Source: Allacma fusca (lineage: Eukaryota > Arthropoda > Collembola > Symphypleona > Sminthuridae). Taken from it: 64,000 bases of DNA. Positions 12,705 to 24,300 of the stretch are shown piece by piece. Each line of letters starts with the position of its first letter. Position 1 is the first letter of the stretch. Location of the stretch: the NCBI GenBank assembly GCA_947179485.1, contig OX359246.1, forward strand, positions 24,180,001 to 24,244,000, in the 5' to 3' direction. The notes beneath the pieces were generated by a model. That model was not told the DNA's origin and ran no database searches. It saw only the letters and a program-made list of their open reading frames with translations. A program made the position numbers and the translations under genes.

Positions 12705-12798
12705 TAGAAATTGAGACGGACGGTCCTGCTAAATGTTAAAATGTTGAAAACTCATTCATGAGATAAAAGAATGTAATTCTAAGGTGAAGTATTTTAAT
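12705..12798 (-). pseudogene. GILT pseudogene 0, remnant of intron 2 and exon 2
   Basis: Bases 12714-12772 match intron 2 of the intact GILT gene (35829-35880; shared phrase TTGAAAACTCAT). Bases 12775-12798 match part of its exon 2 (35934-35957; shared phrase AATTCTAAGGTGA). The rest of exon 2, intron 1 and exon 1 are deleted, and the sequence jumps directly to the intergenic spacer. The 3' tail of this same gene copy is probably at about 1755-1772, on the far side of the transposon nest. Confidence 0.7.
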
Positions 12799-13246
12799 GT
12801 ATTGAAATGTATTGAAATTGCGTTTCAAGCTTACGCAAGTACAAAAGACTGTGATGACACCTTTTGTATGGACTTCATTAATAAATTTGACTCAAATTTG
12901 TAACCATTATTGTCGTAACATTTTCCAAATTCATCAGAGTAAAAATGAAAAGATGAGAATTTCTTTCCTGAATATCCTTAGAAATGCATTGAAAAGGGAC
13001 TAAGGAACATTATGTAATTTCAGTGGTGTTTAACTTTGTGAACAATAGATTAATTAGTTCCATTTCAAATTAACGCCAAGTAATGGAAGGAATGCAATAA
13101 TTGCCTTGTTTGTTAATTACTTAAATACTCCATAAATAAGAAACTGATTTCTGCATCCTCACTCCACATCAAAATTAGTAAATTTCAGCAGAAATTAACC
13201 TACAGTTCCAAAATTTCAAACATAGATATCTGTACCTTGTAAAAAA
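12799..13246. promoter_or_regulatory. Divergent intergenic spacer of the ICK-GILT unit, copy 0/1
   Basis: This region is conserved with 33385-33816 and, in its left part, with 36550-36724. The first copy lacks the GILT-proximal half. It immediately precedes the start codon of ICK gene 1 and, in the intact arrangement, would also lie upstream of the GILT gene on the opposite strand. It probably holds the 5' UTR and promoter of the ICK gene. No TATA box could be assigned with confidence. Confidence 0.5.
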
Positions 13247-14124
13247 ATGATTTCCAAGTAAATTATTTTATCTGGTATATTTTTCGAATCCAATAGAATA
13301 TTGATATGTGAAATAATTTTAATCATTCCTTCCACAGGATTTTTATCGATTCCTGGGCAAAGATTTATGTACTCACTTTATCAGTTGGGTTTGTCGTAGG
13401 ACAAAACAGATATCAAGAATTCATGAGTTTAATTCGTGATGTAAGGGCAGTGTGATTAAATTAAATATTAAACAAGAAAATAACATTTTATAATTTGAGA
13501 TTATATAATAATCAGTATGACTTTTTTATGTTAGGTTCCTTGCAAACCTAATGGAGAATACTGTAAAGCAAATGAACGTTGTTGCTCTGGATATTGCGTG
13601 GATTTCAAATGTGGCGTAAGTTTAAACATGTTTTCTCAAAACACTTTATTATTGGTTTACGTTTTGTGCTTATTCATCAGCCATGCAAAATAGATGGGCT
13701 ATGGTGTGTAGTGAATAGTGACTGCTGCTCTGATTACTGCGTGTTTTTTGAATGTGGCGTAAGTTTGGTTTGAAATATTGTAAAAATATCAAAATACTTG
13801 GTATACAGTAAATTAATGTAATAAAAAATAATATGAATCAAATAATTTTCAAATACGCGATTGGTTAACATTTTCTGTTTGCTCAGCCATGCCACGAAAA
13901 TGGAAGATGGTGTGCTTTTGATAGCGACTGCTGCTCCGACCATTGTTTAGGTTTAGAGTGCGTAAGTGGAATCACCTTTCACACAATTGTAAAACATTCA
14001 AATGATAACAACCGTTTTATATTTTGTGCTTTAGAGTGATTGCCTAGAAGAGGGAAGATGTGTTTTTAATAATGATTGTTGCAGTAAAAAGTGTAATTGG
14101 TTTTATTGTCAACCAACTTATTGA
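13247..14124 (+). CDS. Secreted four-knot cysteine-rich (ICK-type) protein, gene 1
   Basis: Six exons: 13247-13257, 13338-13440, 13535-13615, 13681-13758, 13887-13961 and 14035-14124, all with GT-AG introns and the stop at 14122-14124; 145 residues. Exons 1-2 encode a hydrophobic signal peptide ending near VVGQ (about residues 1-27) and a short linker. Each of exons 3-6 encodes one six-cysteine module with spacing C-x6-C-x5-CC-x3-C-x4-C, the inhibitor-cystine-knot pattern. The last module has x5 in loop 1. Internal introns are phase 0, so modules can be duplicated as exons. A poly(A) signal AATAAA follows at 14201. The protein is secreted. The cysteine frame is shared by antimicrobial, ion-channel-acting and signalling peptides, so the function is not known. 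Four knots in one chain is unusual. The gene has a close copy at 33817. Confidence 0.85.
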
Positions 14125-14756
14125 TTGTATGGAAAGGAATATTTTAAAATGAGATGTTACATTACATTTTATTTAATACGATTTCTAAATATATAATACC
14201 AATAAATTCTACGAAAATAATATTGTTTGATTTCAATCTCATTCGAAGCAGCATAATTTCTACACGTCATCAAAAAAAGCTAATTGGAAAATCCTCAGCT
14301 AATTTTGTAGTTACTGCAAAAGACGAGTATTACAAATCTCTAATTTCAAAGCACCAGCGTAAATAGTCCAAAAATGTTGAAACGTGGGTAAGTGATTGTG
14401 TTGACGCAGCTAACATACACATATGGGTTGATTTTATAGAGCTAGCTGATATTGCAGGTTACATTTTGTATTCTTAATACTAGTAGACATCCTACATTCC
14501 TTCAGACCTTTCGTAGGTTTCTGCAGATAATTTTGTAATTTGAAGACATTCTAACAATGTGTTTGTATGTATATATGCACGTTATTTTTTTTGCTAATAT
14601 CGAAACCAGGTTGCTTCATTATATGACACTTACCTAGTCAAAAAGTGAAATGAAAACGTCTAAACGTCAAATATCACAAGTAATTGTTGCAATATTATCA
14701 ATAATACGTTCAAAAAGAATACACTAGCATCGCCAGAAGTTGTTCAATTGCAAGCT
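14125..14756. repeat. Spacer between ICK gene 1 and GILT pseudogene 1
   Basis: This is conserved with 34688-35381 and with 1-1772. It contains the poly(A) signal of ICK gene 1 and no conserved reading frame. The two genes converge here. Confidence 0.8.
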
Positions 14757-15103
14757 CCATTCATATGTCCTCGCAAACAACAACTTTAATATTTTTGAGA
14801 GATCGGTCCATTTTGCCCTGGTCCCATGATTTGGTGAATATAATAAAAGAAACAAAATTAAGCTTCGGTTTTAACTTTTAAACCGTGAGTTTTCCTTCCA
14901 TTCTCTGCGAGACAATTTTTTCTATCAAGGGAATTACTGGACGCTTTCACGATAAAAATAATTGCCTGCTGCAAGGTTCTCCTTCATTCGGAGGGTGCTT
15001 CTCGCTCAAAATACAGAGCACACATTTTTGAGCATCTTCAAGTTTGTGGATTTCAAAGCACAAGATTGAATTATGTTTCCTTGACATTCTTCTGGGCCGT
15101 GTT
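14757..15103 (-). pseudogene. GILT pseudogene 1, distal part of exon 3
   Basis: This is clearly homologous to exon 3 of the intact gene at 35382-35783 (shared GATCGGTCCATTTTGCCCTGG region, CTTCATTCGGAGGGT, TTGAGCATCTTCAAG). It carries several small insertions and deletions that break the frame, for example around 14870-14890 and 14958-14975. It ends inside exon 3 at CGTGTT (15098-15103). The remainder of the exon resumes at 32964, after 17.86 kb of inserted DNA. Confidence 0.88.
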
Positions 15104-15429
15104 TTTAGAATATATGATTCATGCGAGGCTATTTCTACAATCTACAAATATTCCAAGTACCTACTTTAGGGTTAATTTAGGGTGCATGTATGCGTCACTA
15201 ATATCTGGAATCATATACGAGTCCAGACTTTCTAACTTAACTACTCGTGGTGTTATTACTACTGGTGCGTTACTCATTCCTTTCACTTTGTTTTTCATCC
15301 ATTTATTGAATTGTTACTCCCTTTCTCGAGTTATTAATTAATTATTTATTATTACTACCTTTTGGTGTATAAGAATTAGTCTTGTTAATACAGCCGCTTT
15401 GTCAATTTGGCCATATCTTTTATAATAAA
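15104..15429. other. Left edge of the large insertion, no gene
   Basis: This begins directly after the six bases CGTGTT that are repeated at the right edge. The frame at 15066-15341 crosses the pseudogene boundary and is not a gene. I do not recognise the sequence. Confidence 0.4.
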
Positions 15430-15941
15430 CTTGTTCAATCATCTAACAAGTAACCCTCGCCACATGCCAATCAGGATCGGAATGAAATTTTGTGTGAGCT
15501 TAGGTACCTGGCTCAATGTCCCAAATAGCACAAGACGGTTTGGGGACGTTTCTCTCACCAATCATCCGAACACTTTAAACTCGTCGCCCGGTTGTCTCAG
15601 ATCGTCTTACACACATTTTAAAGACCATCAAATGAGACCCTGAGAAACGTCTCAAACTCGTCTTTCTTAACGGCACAAACTCGTGCGAAACTAGTCCATA
15701 TACTTGATGCTGAAATTACAGTAATTAATTAATTGGCTAATTAAATGCGCCAAAAAATTTCCACAAAATTTTTAAATTCAAGTGTATTTATTTTTAATCT
15801 CAGAACAATGTAAAATGACAAACTCAGTGTTAAAGAAATAAAAGAAACATATACTCCATATCTTATCATATCTACGATCAAATAATCGTATACTAGCGCT
15901 GTTCAAATATGAAGTAGCCTTGTTCAAAATACATTAAACTA

Positions 15942-17948
15942 GTCGCTATCGTCGTTACTAGTGCTACTTGCTTCACTACTAGATTTGGAGCTCTCTTCAT
16001 CCGCCGACGGGTCATCATGTTGGCAGGTCTTTGCAACTAAAATATTATTTTATAAGTTATATGCTTTGTTCTTTCACTTTCACAATTCAACGTAAAAAAC
16101 TTTTTAATAATATTATTCAAGAATAATTGATAACAATTATTAATTTGTAACGAAATAAAAACTAATTAATAATAACACACTCTTTCGGTCCAATCGCTGC
16201 TTGGCTCTTTTAAGCCAATCCCCTATCGCCAGCTCTACATCAAATACTAGCGAAGTCTTTCGAGTCAGCGGATGTTTTTTCAAGCATGCTGTAATTTAAA
16301 AAAATAAAATACAATACAATATTTGATGTTCGAGTATATTTTATACAATACTCTATTTATCTTAATTATAAGTAATTGCACCTGCAAAAATAACTGTAGA
16401 TCCTCAAATGATTGTTTGTCACGCTGTCCCTTGTAGCTATAGTTCATTGCAACTTCATCAGACATTATTTCTGTCAGCATCTTAGTTAAAAACTTTGAAC
16501 ATGTTCTACCGCCACCACCAGCACGGGATAGGTGCATAATCTGGAGACAAAACTTAAAACATTTAAAAACATAAATTGTAATAATTATCAAAAAATTCAT
16601 GAGATACAATTTATCACCAGTTTTGTCTTGTAATCTGGTTGTTCGCTCACTCGTTTACTGATTAATTCCAATTTAACCACCGTTTCTGCTCTTTTAAACT
16701 CCTCATCCTCGAACTCGGAATCTAGCTCTGTTACAGCGGCCATACCATAGCTTTCCATTTTCAAATGTAAATTCTTCAAAGATTCTTGAATTCCTGACAG
16801 TTGGTCTATCACCACTTCAAGTACTGGTTTTGATGCACACTGTCCTGTTAATTTTGTTTTGAAACAAGTTATTTAATTAAGTTTTAAAACCGCATGAATC
16901 AAAATTATGGTTAAGAATCTGATGGTATTACAAACTGAACAGAAGGCTGAACCATGTTTGTAAAATACTGAATATATAGAAATGGAGTACCGATTTAGTG
17001 ACCTTCCAGGAAGCGAGTTGTGTCCCAATTTGATAGTGGGGATGCTGGAAGACCTGTAGTTTGTCTGTAGCTCCCGTCAAGGTGAAGTTGCATTTGGGGA
17101 TTCTCGTTTCCTTCAGCCGATACAAGTGTATACTGGATGGACGAATTCAAAGCATCAATTTGATTTGAAGGTCCCAACGCCGAAGACGATGTAGCTACGA
17201 CTTCTGGGGTTATAATTGTACTTCCATTGCCGTCAAAATCCTCATTAGGTAATGGTGGAGGCGAAGGAGCCTTTGGAAGTACGGACTTCAACCGTCTTGG
17301 TTTTGAGTGCTTCAAAAGTTTTCTGGCTTTTGAGCCGGTTGTGGATGTCAAATATTTAGCTGGACCACATATTTTACGGCGCTTGTTTGTCGACTCTCTG
17401 TCAGTGTCACTTGTTAAATCGGAGCGCGTTGTAGATTTATTAAGATCCTTCCTTGCTTCGTCATAATTAGCTGTAATGTATACACAAAACTATCAAATTG
17501 GGTTAGCCTGAAACATTTTACATTCAAATTAGACGATATATCAAAATAAATTAAATTGAAATCTTGATCTATAACACCAGATCAATATTGGAAGTATTCA
17601 AACCAACCGAGCAAGTTAATATAAAGAAAATAGGATAAAATGGTTTTTTCATTAGGATAGAAAACAATTTTAAGCTTCGTACATACATACATGAAAATAC
17701 TAATGTATGTACACTAGGCCGAATGGCTAAAAAGTATAAATCATACCGTATGATTTCACAATTTTTCGCAACTTGTGCTTGCGCCAACTTTTACCAGGCG
17801 GTGGTAATTTTTGATTCTTCACAGCAGCAATGATAGTCCCAGTGGATTTTGTTGAGGGCCACAAACACTTAGTTTTATCCTCTTGAATCCATATTGTGGG
17901 AACAACTGCTACTCCTCCATCTTTGTCGAACTCCACGATGCTGTACAT
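15942..17948 (-). pseudogene. DUF4806-domain protein carried by the CACTA-like element
   Basis: Probable exons on the - strand: 17948-17747, 17470-17003, 16844-16618, 16540-16382, about 16281-16176 and about 16037-15942. The N-terminus (MYSIVEF, then VVPTIWI) and the central segment with RAGGGGRTCSKF and YSYKGQRDKQSF are typical of DUF4806 proteins. These often accompany Tnp2-like transposons in arthropods and cnidarians. The C-terminus is an acidic Ser-rich tail. Exons 1-4 join in frame. The reading frame recognisable in exon 5 (ending with LKRAKQRLDRK) is out of phase by one base with exon 4, so the gene is probably slightly broken. The second donor, GTCACT, is weak. The role is unknown; a DNA-binding accessory protein of the transposon is possible. 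Confidence 0.65.
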
Positions 17949-17953
17949 TGTCT

Positions 17954-19980
17954 CTATTCAAAACTGTCAATTAAACGGAATGAAACTTGAGTTCCCTTTC
18001 TATATTGGTAGTTTTGCCTCTTGAACCTTATTTCAGAAATGGGACAGACCTGTAATTGTTCACCAAATTTAATTATGTATGTTCCGGTAAGTGATGATTT
18101 ACAAGGGAAATTATAAAACGGTTTTACAATGTGACACTTATAGCCAACCAAAACTTGGTCTAATTGTTCAGAAGAGTCACAAAAGTAATTAATTACTACT
18201 ATTTGTCCACACTGAAGCTCCACACAGTTATCCCGTTGAGAATTGTTTATGCAAATATGTTTCGAAATAGTAATTTCCTTGTAAAACGGCGGAACACAAT
18301 TTCTGGGTACACTTTTAGGTGCTGCATCACACTGTACTGCATTTTTAATAACAGTTAAAGAATTTTGAATAAGTTCTTGCTCAAAAACCCGGCGATATAT
18401 TTGCTGTAGCTCACAATTATTTTTCCTTAATAAAGATTTTAAATATCCCAAATAGTTTTCAAACCGAAAGGCACTAAAACTGTCTACAGGCCCAAGATGA
18501 GAAACATCATCTGCAAGGTGTAATAACGAATGAATATTGATCGAAATATTAAAATCCCCATAAAGTTCCCCGAAGGTTTCAACAAAATATGTTTTGAGCG
18601 AAATAGCGAATTTGCATATTTATTGAATTTGATGCATAAATCCGGGTTAGCCGAAACTGTAATGGCTACATGCAGAACCAAAAAATGATGATAATAAGTT
18701 TCTGGAAGAAACGACTTCAAAACAACTGGTCCTGAATACAATAAGAATTGGCGAAACTCGGTTGCCTTCCATCTTCGAACATCGTTAAGAGACCTTGGTT
18801 TTCTATGGAAGCAGGAGCTTGTGGTGGCTCGGAGTTTTTCCAAATTTGCTGATATATTTTTAACTTGTAAAGATGACAATCTCAATTCGGACACATCACC
18901 ATTTAATCATAAATATACTAACTTCCGTACAACTCCTAAGCACACTAAGTGCATGTATTCGACTGGGAAGCATTTTATCAAATCCAAGGGCAGTTCTTCA
19001 ATTATACTTGCACCCGTGTGGTGTTGCTCGTCAGTTTTATTCCGAAAACTTTCGTCAGTTCTGATAAGCGATCTGACTTCCTTAAAAAATGTCCGACCAT
19101 TCGCATAACTTCCTTCAATTAAACATTTCCCACAAGATGAGTATCCTGTGTGACCTTTCGTGCTTTTAACAAAAGCACGAGCCGGAATGTCGCAAATTAC
19201 AGCTTGAAGTTCCAGTTTAAAACATTTCCCCTCAACACTAAAACCCTTTGTCATGAGAATTTTACATTCATCGACAAATTGCCTTAAATATTCATTCACT
19301 CATTTCGGCTTATCTTTTTCGCCGCACCATAAGCCAACCACAAATGGGGTATTGTTGCTTTTGACGATATAAGCTAATATTGATACTAATGTTTTACTCG
19401 AGCTTTTTGAGACTGGGATCCCGTCAATATTTATTTGCAACCTTATGCAAGAATCAAGGCCTGCTTTACTGCTTAGAATGTACTTTTCAAGCTGCCGGCG
19501 GAGTCCAAAGTGACAGTAAAATCCGGGCGGAATTTCGTGAATTTGTACAATTCTTGGTGTTGACACAAGGGTCCTAGTGTCCTTTGGCAGTTTGTCAAAG
19601 TAATTAGTTTTCCTTAAAATTTTCAACAGTTCATTCACATGAGCATGTGGTACTTTATTTCTCAGTCCAATAAACCAATTGTTTTTTAAAATTTTCCTCA
19701 ATATCTTTCACTTCATATTCACTGTCACTTAAATCGGAATAACTTGAATAGTGCAATATTGCAGTGGTTGGGGAAAGGTCTTCTTTACTTGCTTTTGTAA
19801 CTGTTCGGGGGTTTGTTGGGATTGGAAATTCACTTTGAACGTTATTATGTGGATCATTATGATGGTTGGCTACAGAGTTATTATTTGTAGATTGAGAACT
19901 TTCTAAATTTGATACATTAAATGAAAACTCACCCGTTGGTTTTTTGGCTGACGTTTTCAAGCAGGTCTTCAGTTTTTCAT
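17954..19980 (-). pseudogene. Tnp2-like transposase, disrupted
   Basis: Read from right to left, successive open segments keep the order of a Tnp2-type transposase. There is a Ser/Asn-rich N-terminus, then LQINIDGIPVSKSSS (first acidic motif), CDIPARAFVKSTKGHTGY and C..C (second motif with zinc ligands), the TDEQHH segment, PVEYMHLVCLGVVRKL, and a C-terminal domain. Damage seen: an in-frame TGA near 19303, a second TGA near 18906 (where a tryptophan is expected), and a frameshift near 18590 within the segment after KYANSLF. It cannot make a complete enzyme as written. Start codon not determined. The adjacent DUF4806 gene starts only 6 bp after its end. Confidence 0.75.
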
Positions 19981-20870
19981 TTTATAATTCTACGATGATG
20001 AGCCTTGGAATGGATCCTGGACGATAGCATCGGTAAAGTTAATGAGCAACTGTACCTCTATAAGTACTGACACAACGCCAACGGCTACCACGGATACTTG
20101 CGGAGTTTATACTCAACGCTAACATTTTATTGTCTGCAAGTTTAGATTTGGCGCTCTTTTAGCTAAAACGTATTATGAACGTCACAATCACGACAAATGG
20201 GTAGGAATTTGGAACTGCAGGTGAACTTATAAACGTATTGTGATGACGTTAGTGAAACGTTTTTATTTCGTACCTTTTGCGGGACAAGATTAGCCTGTTG
20301 GCGACAAAGCTTGTAATTGCGCAAACTCGTTTTATACTTGCCGTTGTGACGTTTATGAGACAGGCTAAACATGTCCGTTTTTAGGGACGAAGTTAGCCCG
20401 ATTTAGACGAATTTTGTACGGTTTATAACTCGTCTTGTGCTAACTGGGGTCCTAGGGAGTACAAAATTTCTGGTCATCTCGCACTGGTTTGAGCGGGAAA
20501 TCGCGCAGGAGTTTTAAATTATAACACGTCGATAAAGGGTCTCCTCCCTGTCCAACTTAAATTTTCCAATGTTAAATCTAATCCCAGAAATTTTCATTTT
20601 CGAAAATCGGTGATATAATTAATTGATGACGTATTTATGTCATACATTCATCTTACGTGGTTGTAAGGCTATTGTAAAAATATTGTATAAAATGTTATGT
20701 AAATTACATGGACCGATGACACAGGTCTCTGTGCTTAAGTTGTGGACATAACCTGAAAATATGTTGAAAGTGTTGTCACAATTCTTCTGGCAAATTTGAA
20801 TAAATTCAAGTGGTTCCTGGAGCTAAACGCTAAAGAGGAAAGGATTTTCAGAACTTTCGATTTTGCATGT

Positions 20871-21361
20871 ATGGTCGACTTTTATCAAAATGTTTTGGAC
20901 CATTATTTACCAAGAAAGTTACTTTATTCAAGACTTACACTTGTGCATGTTACACGGTCCCTGGCTGCATTACGAAGCCACAGTGACATGGATTCACCAA
21001 CCTGGAAGGTCTGCCGGGATCCTGACATCCTGTTATGTCGCAGCTTGACTGTCCATCTGTGCCACCGTGTGACATTTAGACATTTTCCCGGAAAGAAACC
21101 TGGCTGTTGTTTCCATTCGTGGACTACACTTATTTCAAAACATCGTAGCCTGGACCGTTAACATCGGCACAACTATTTGCCCTGTACTATCTTGCTAAGC
21201 ATAGTGTTGTTTTTCTGCCATTCTGAATAATAACTCCTACCTTAAAACAGAAGATAAACTAAGACTGCTAACATAAGATATGATAGCAGCTGAAACATCG
21301 AGAAAGTTAAATTACCAAACATAAATCCTTTCTCTATTATAAATAAGTACATACATCCTGG
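20871..21361. other. No recognisable gene
   Basis: An open frame at 20796-21161 starts inside the dispersed repeat and matches no family I know. The rest up to the hAT duplication at 21354-21361 shows nothing. Confidence 0.5.
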
Positions 21362-24300
21362 CAAGGATGGGAAATCGGAAAAATATGAATTCTAATTCAA
21401 ATTAAAATATCCAACGCGGAGAATTCCGATTTAAAATACCTATAGCAATACTGAAAAATATGGATTCTAATACGGATTTAAATATAGTCAAGTATTCCTT
21501 CATTATGAATTCCGATTTGAATATTTATTTGAATACTGATAATATACTGAAAATACAAACAACTCAATTGATGAAACAGTTCAACCGTAGAAACATGATA
21601 TCATTAATAGTTTGGGAAGCTAGTTTCCCCCGCAAGTCATTAAGTATAAATTTAGGAGCTGAAAAAACACGTTCAACTGATACTTGCGTCACAGGAAAGG
21701 CAAGCAACGATCCCATTACCATCCGAAAAAATTCAGAATATCCAGGTTGCTGCTGAACCCACTTGAAAATGTCAATTTTTCTATCCATTATCCGCGTAGA
21801 ATTTTCAAATTTCAACATTTCTTCCTGGAACTGAGCCAGAGTGGTACACAATTCTAAGAAACTTCTAAAAAATCTTCCATAAACACCCATTTCGAACATT
21901 GTCTTACCGATGTTCTAACCAAGTGCTCTCCTGTCAAGTCTTAATGTCACGTAGCTCATTATGACATCTTTTACCACAGCTTTCCTTGACTGTTTCAAGG
22001 ATTGTTTAGAGAATTTGATAATTTGAATGCAGACAATAATTAGCCGGAAAAACTCAGGCATGTGCGATGACGTCAAATGAGCTAAATGACAGCTGAGGTT
22101 AAAATTACATTCAGTTGCAGAATTAAAACAAAAAGAATGCCAATTTTAAAACTAATGATTGGCGTAAATTACAACCTCCCAGAATGTATCCCCTCCCCGC
22201 CAGCAAGAATACTTTCATACACGCAATCCTCGTCGTCGTCAATCTGTACAGTTGCATCAAAAGACGTTGGCTGGACTGTTTGAGCAGTATTTAGCTTTAA
22301 AAGCCTATCTGCTAACTCTCACTTTTTCTCTTGCTACGCGAACTTGCTACGGGGTTAGAATTGATTTATAACGGGGATCTGCATAAATTGACATAACTAG
22401 TGCCTCACTAGAGAATATTTTCTTCTCACGTTCTTCGACACATTTTACAAAAATACCAGATGGTACGGTTCCTTGATTTTGAATATTCAGCTTCATAAAA
22501 AGTCGAATCGTTTCAGTAATAAAACTTAACAAAGTTTGTTTGTGTAAAAAGTATCGGGCTGTGTGTATACACGGTATGGATAATGTTAAAATGAATTAAA
22601 ATTTGAGAAATGGGTTCATAGACACATGTATCCCAGCTCTTTTGTCAGAAAAGTTATTTGTTCTTAAAATATACCTGCAGTTAGGTTGGCAGTTGGAAGT
22701 TTAGTTGTTGCAATTGTTGCTGGCTCCAATAAGGAAGATAATTCTTTAAGTGAATTCCAAAACGTTGTGTGAATCCCTTTTGATTCAATGAACCTTTTTT
22801 CTACAAGTTGCTTCACGGTGTTCTCAAGTTTGACCAAGTGTTCCAGCATGACAGCTGTGGAAGACCACCTGGTTACTACATCAATCAAAGGCGCAGGTAG
22901 CTACCTAGCTTTCAACATGTAGCGCAGCGTAGGAGTTCTTAGCTTCCGTACCAACCAACGGGCTTTCACAATAATAGCTTGAATATTTCTTGCTTTTATA
23001 AAATCCCAAACCGCAAGTTGGAGAGTATGGGCAGCACACCGCGTTGTCTTGAGCCATGGAGTAGTAAACTTGTCAAATTCATCTTGCTCTTGAATCACAA
23101 CTACATCATCAGTATCAGCGTCAGGTGGTTCAGTTTCCTCATCAGATCCTACCACTATTTCATAGTAATGAGTACCTTATTTTACATTATTACGCATAAT
23201 AATTGAAAACTAAATCATGATTGAACAAGTACCATCCTCCACTTCATCGCTTATTTCTGAGCAAACTCGAAGGGCACAGAGAAAGTTAGATCCGTTTCTG
23301 ACAGTGGCAGAATAAACTTGCTCCCTGTGAATTCCGTACTCTTTAATTGTATTCTCCAGGTACTCTAGTATTGTTTCAGCTTTGTGAGACTTATGAAGCT
23401 CTTTGACTGCTAAAGTGTAGAGACGGAACCTTCCTTCTTTGTAAAATTGGACATTAATTCCAATGAATGACCGATTCAGACGCGTGGCAATGTCCATTTT
23501 CAAAGAAATAACTACCCTTTGTAATTGTCGTTTAAAGTGCTCCTTTTCCTTTGCAGCCCGTTCCATAGTTAAGGTTGATAACTTTTTTGAATACATGGAA
23601 TAATTATGCGAGGTGGACAAGTGTTGGGTTTTTTGAAACCGGAGTCTTCAACTATCGCAAAGGGTCTCCCATTTTTTGTTACTAACTCAATGCAGGCGTC
23701 ATTAATGTCATCAATGTCCATTTCAACCACACACTTCCTCTTTCTCCTAACAAATGAGTCCATGGAATATGATGATGTACTTCGACACTTTTCTCCTGAA
23801 AGTAAAAAATACTAACATGGTATTGTGATTACAATAATTTTTAAGAGCGACTATTAAAATAATTTTGCTGGTATTTTACCTTATTCAACTGTTTTGGGCT
23901 TCTCAACAACAACCACAGAGGGAACCAATTCATTATGAACTTTTTCTAAATGTTTTTTAAAATTCGTTACAACTTTACCAGATACATATTTATCACAGTG
24001 ATTACACTTGGATGTATTCAACAAGAAATCATAATCAAAATGCACTCCGACATTACTAGTTTTCTTTCGGCCCATTTTTAGTTACCTACAAAAAATCTTT
24101 AAACTCAACGCTTTAATTACTTGAGTAATTAACTCGTAGGACAGTTTTGAGCACAACCGTTAAAAGCCCATGTTAAATGCACGTACAAATAATTCGTTTA
24201 TAATTTATGTACAATGCGGAAGCATGTTCATTTCGGATGAGGAAAACGTTCGACCAATACTCTTTTTACGTTGCAAGTAAAAATTGCGGCAATTTTAAAC

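Larger units (their letters stand above)
15521..20448 (-). mobile_element. CACTA/EnSpm-like (Tnp2-type) DNA transposon
   Basis: The ends are CCAAATAGCACAAGACG on the left and, in reverse, CCCAGTTAGCACAAGACG on the right. The 3-bp sequence GTC flanks both sides (15518-15520 and 20449-20451), which is the duplication length usual for CACTA elements. Subterminal zones repeat AACTCGTC/GACGAGTT words. It carries two convergent-looking reading units on the - strand: a Tnp2-like transposase with stops (17954-19980) and a DUF4806 gene (15942-17948). The empty site is visible in the repeat R copy at 32641-32955. The tip is not CACTA itself, so the superfamily call rests on the transposase. Confidence 0.75.
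15430..20870 (+). repeat. Dispersed repeat R, copy b, split by a CACTA-like element
   Basis: Repeat R occupies 15430-15520 and 20449-20665, with a further shared piece at 20764-20870. The inverted copy at 32641-32955 is uninterrupted and shows the empty site: GGTACCTATCCCAATGTC is followed directly by the AGGGAGAACAAAAG part. Here the two halves are separated by 4.9 kb. Confidence 0.75.
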
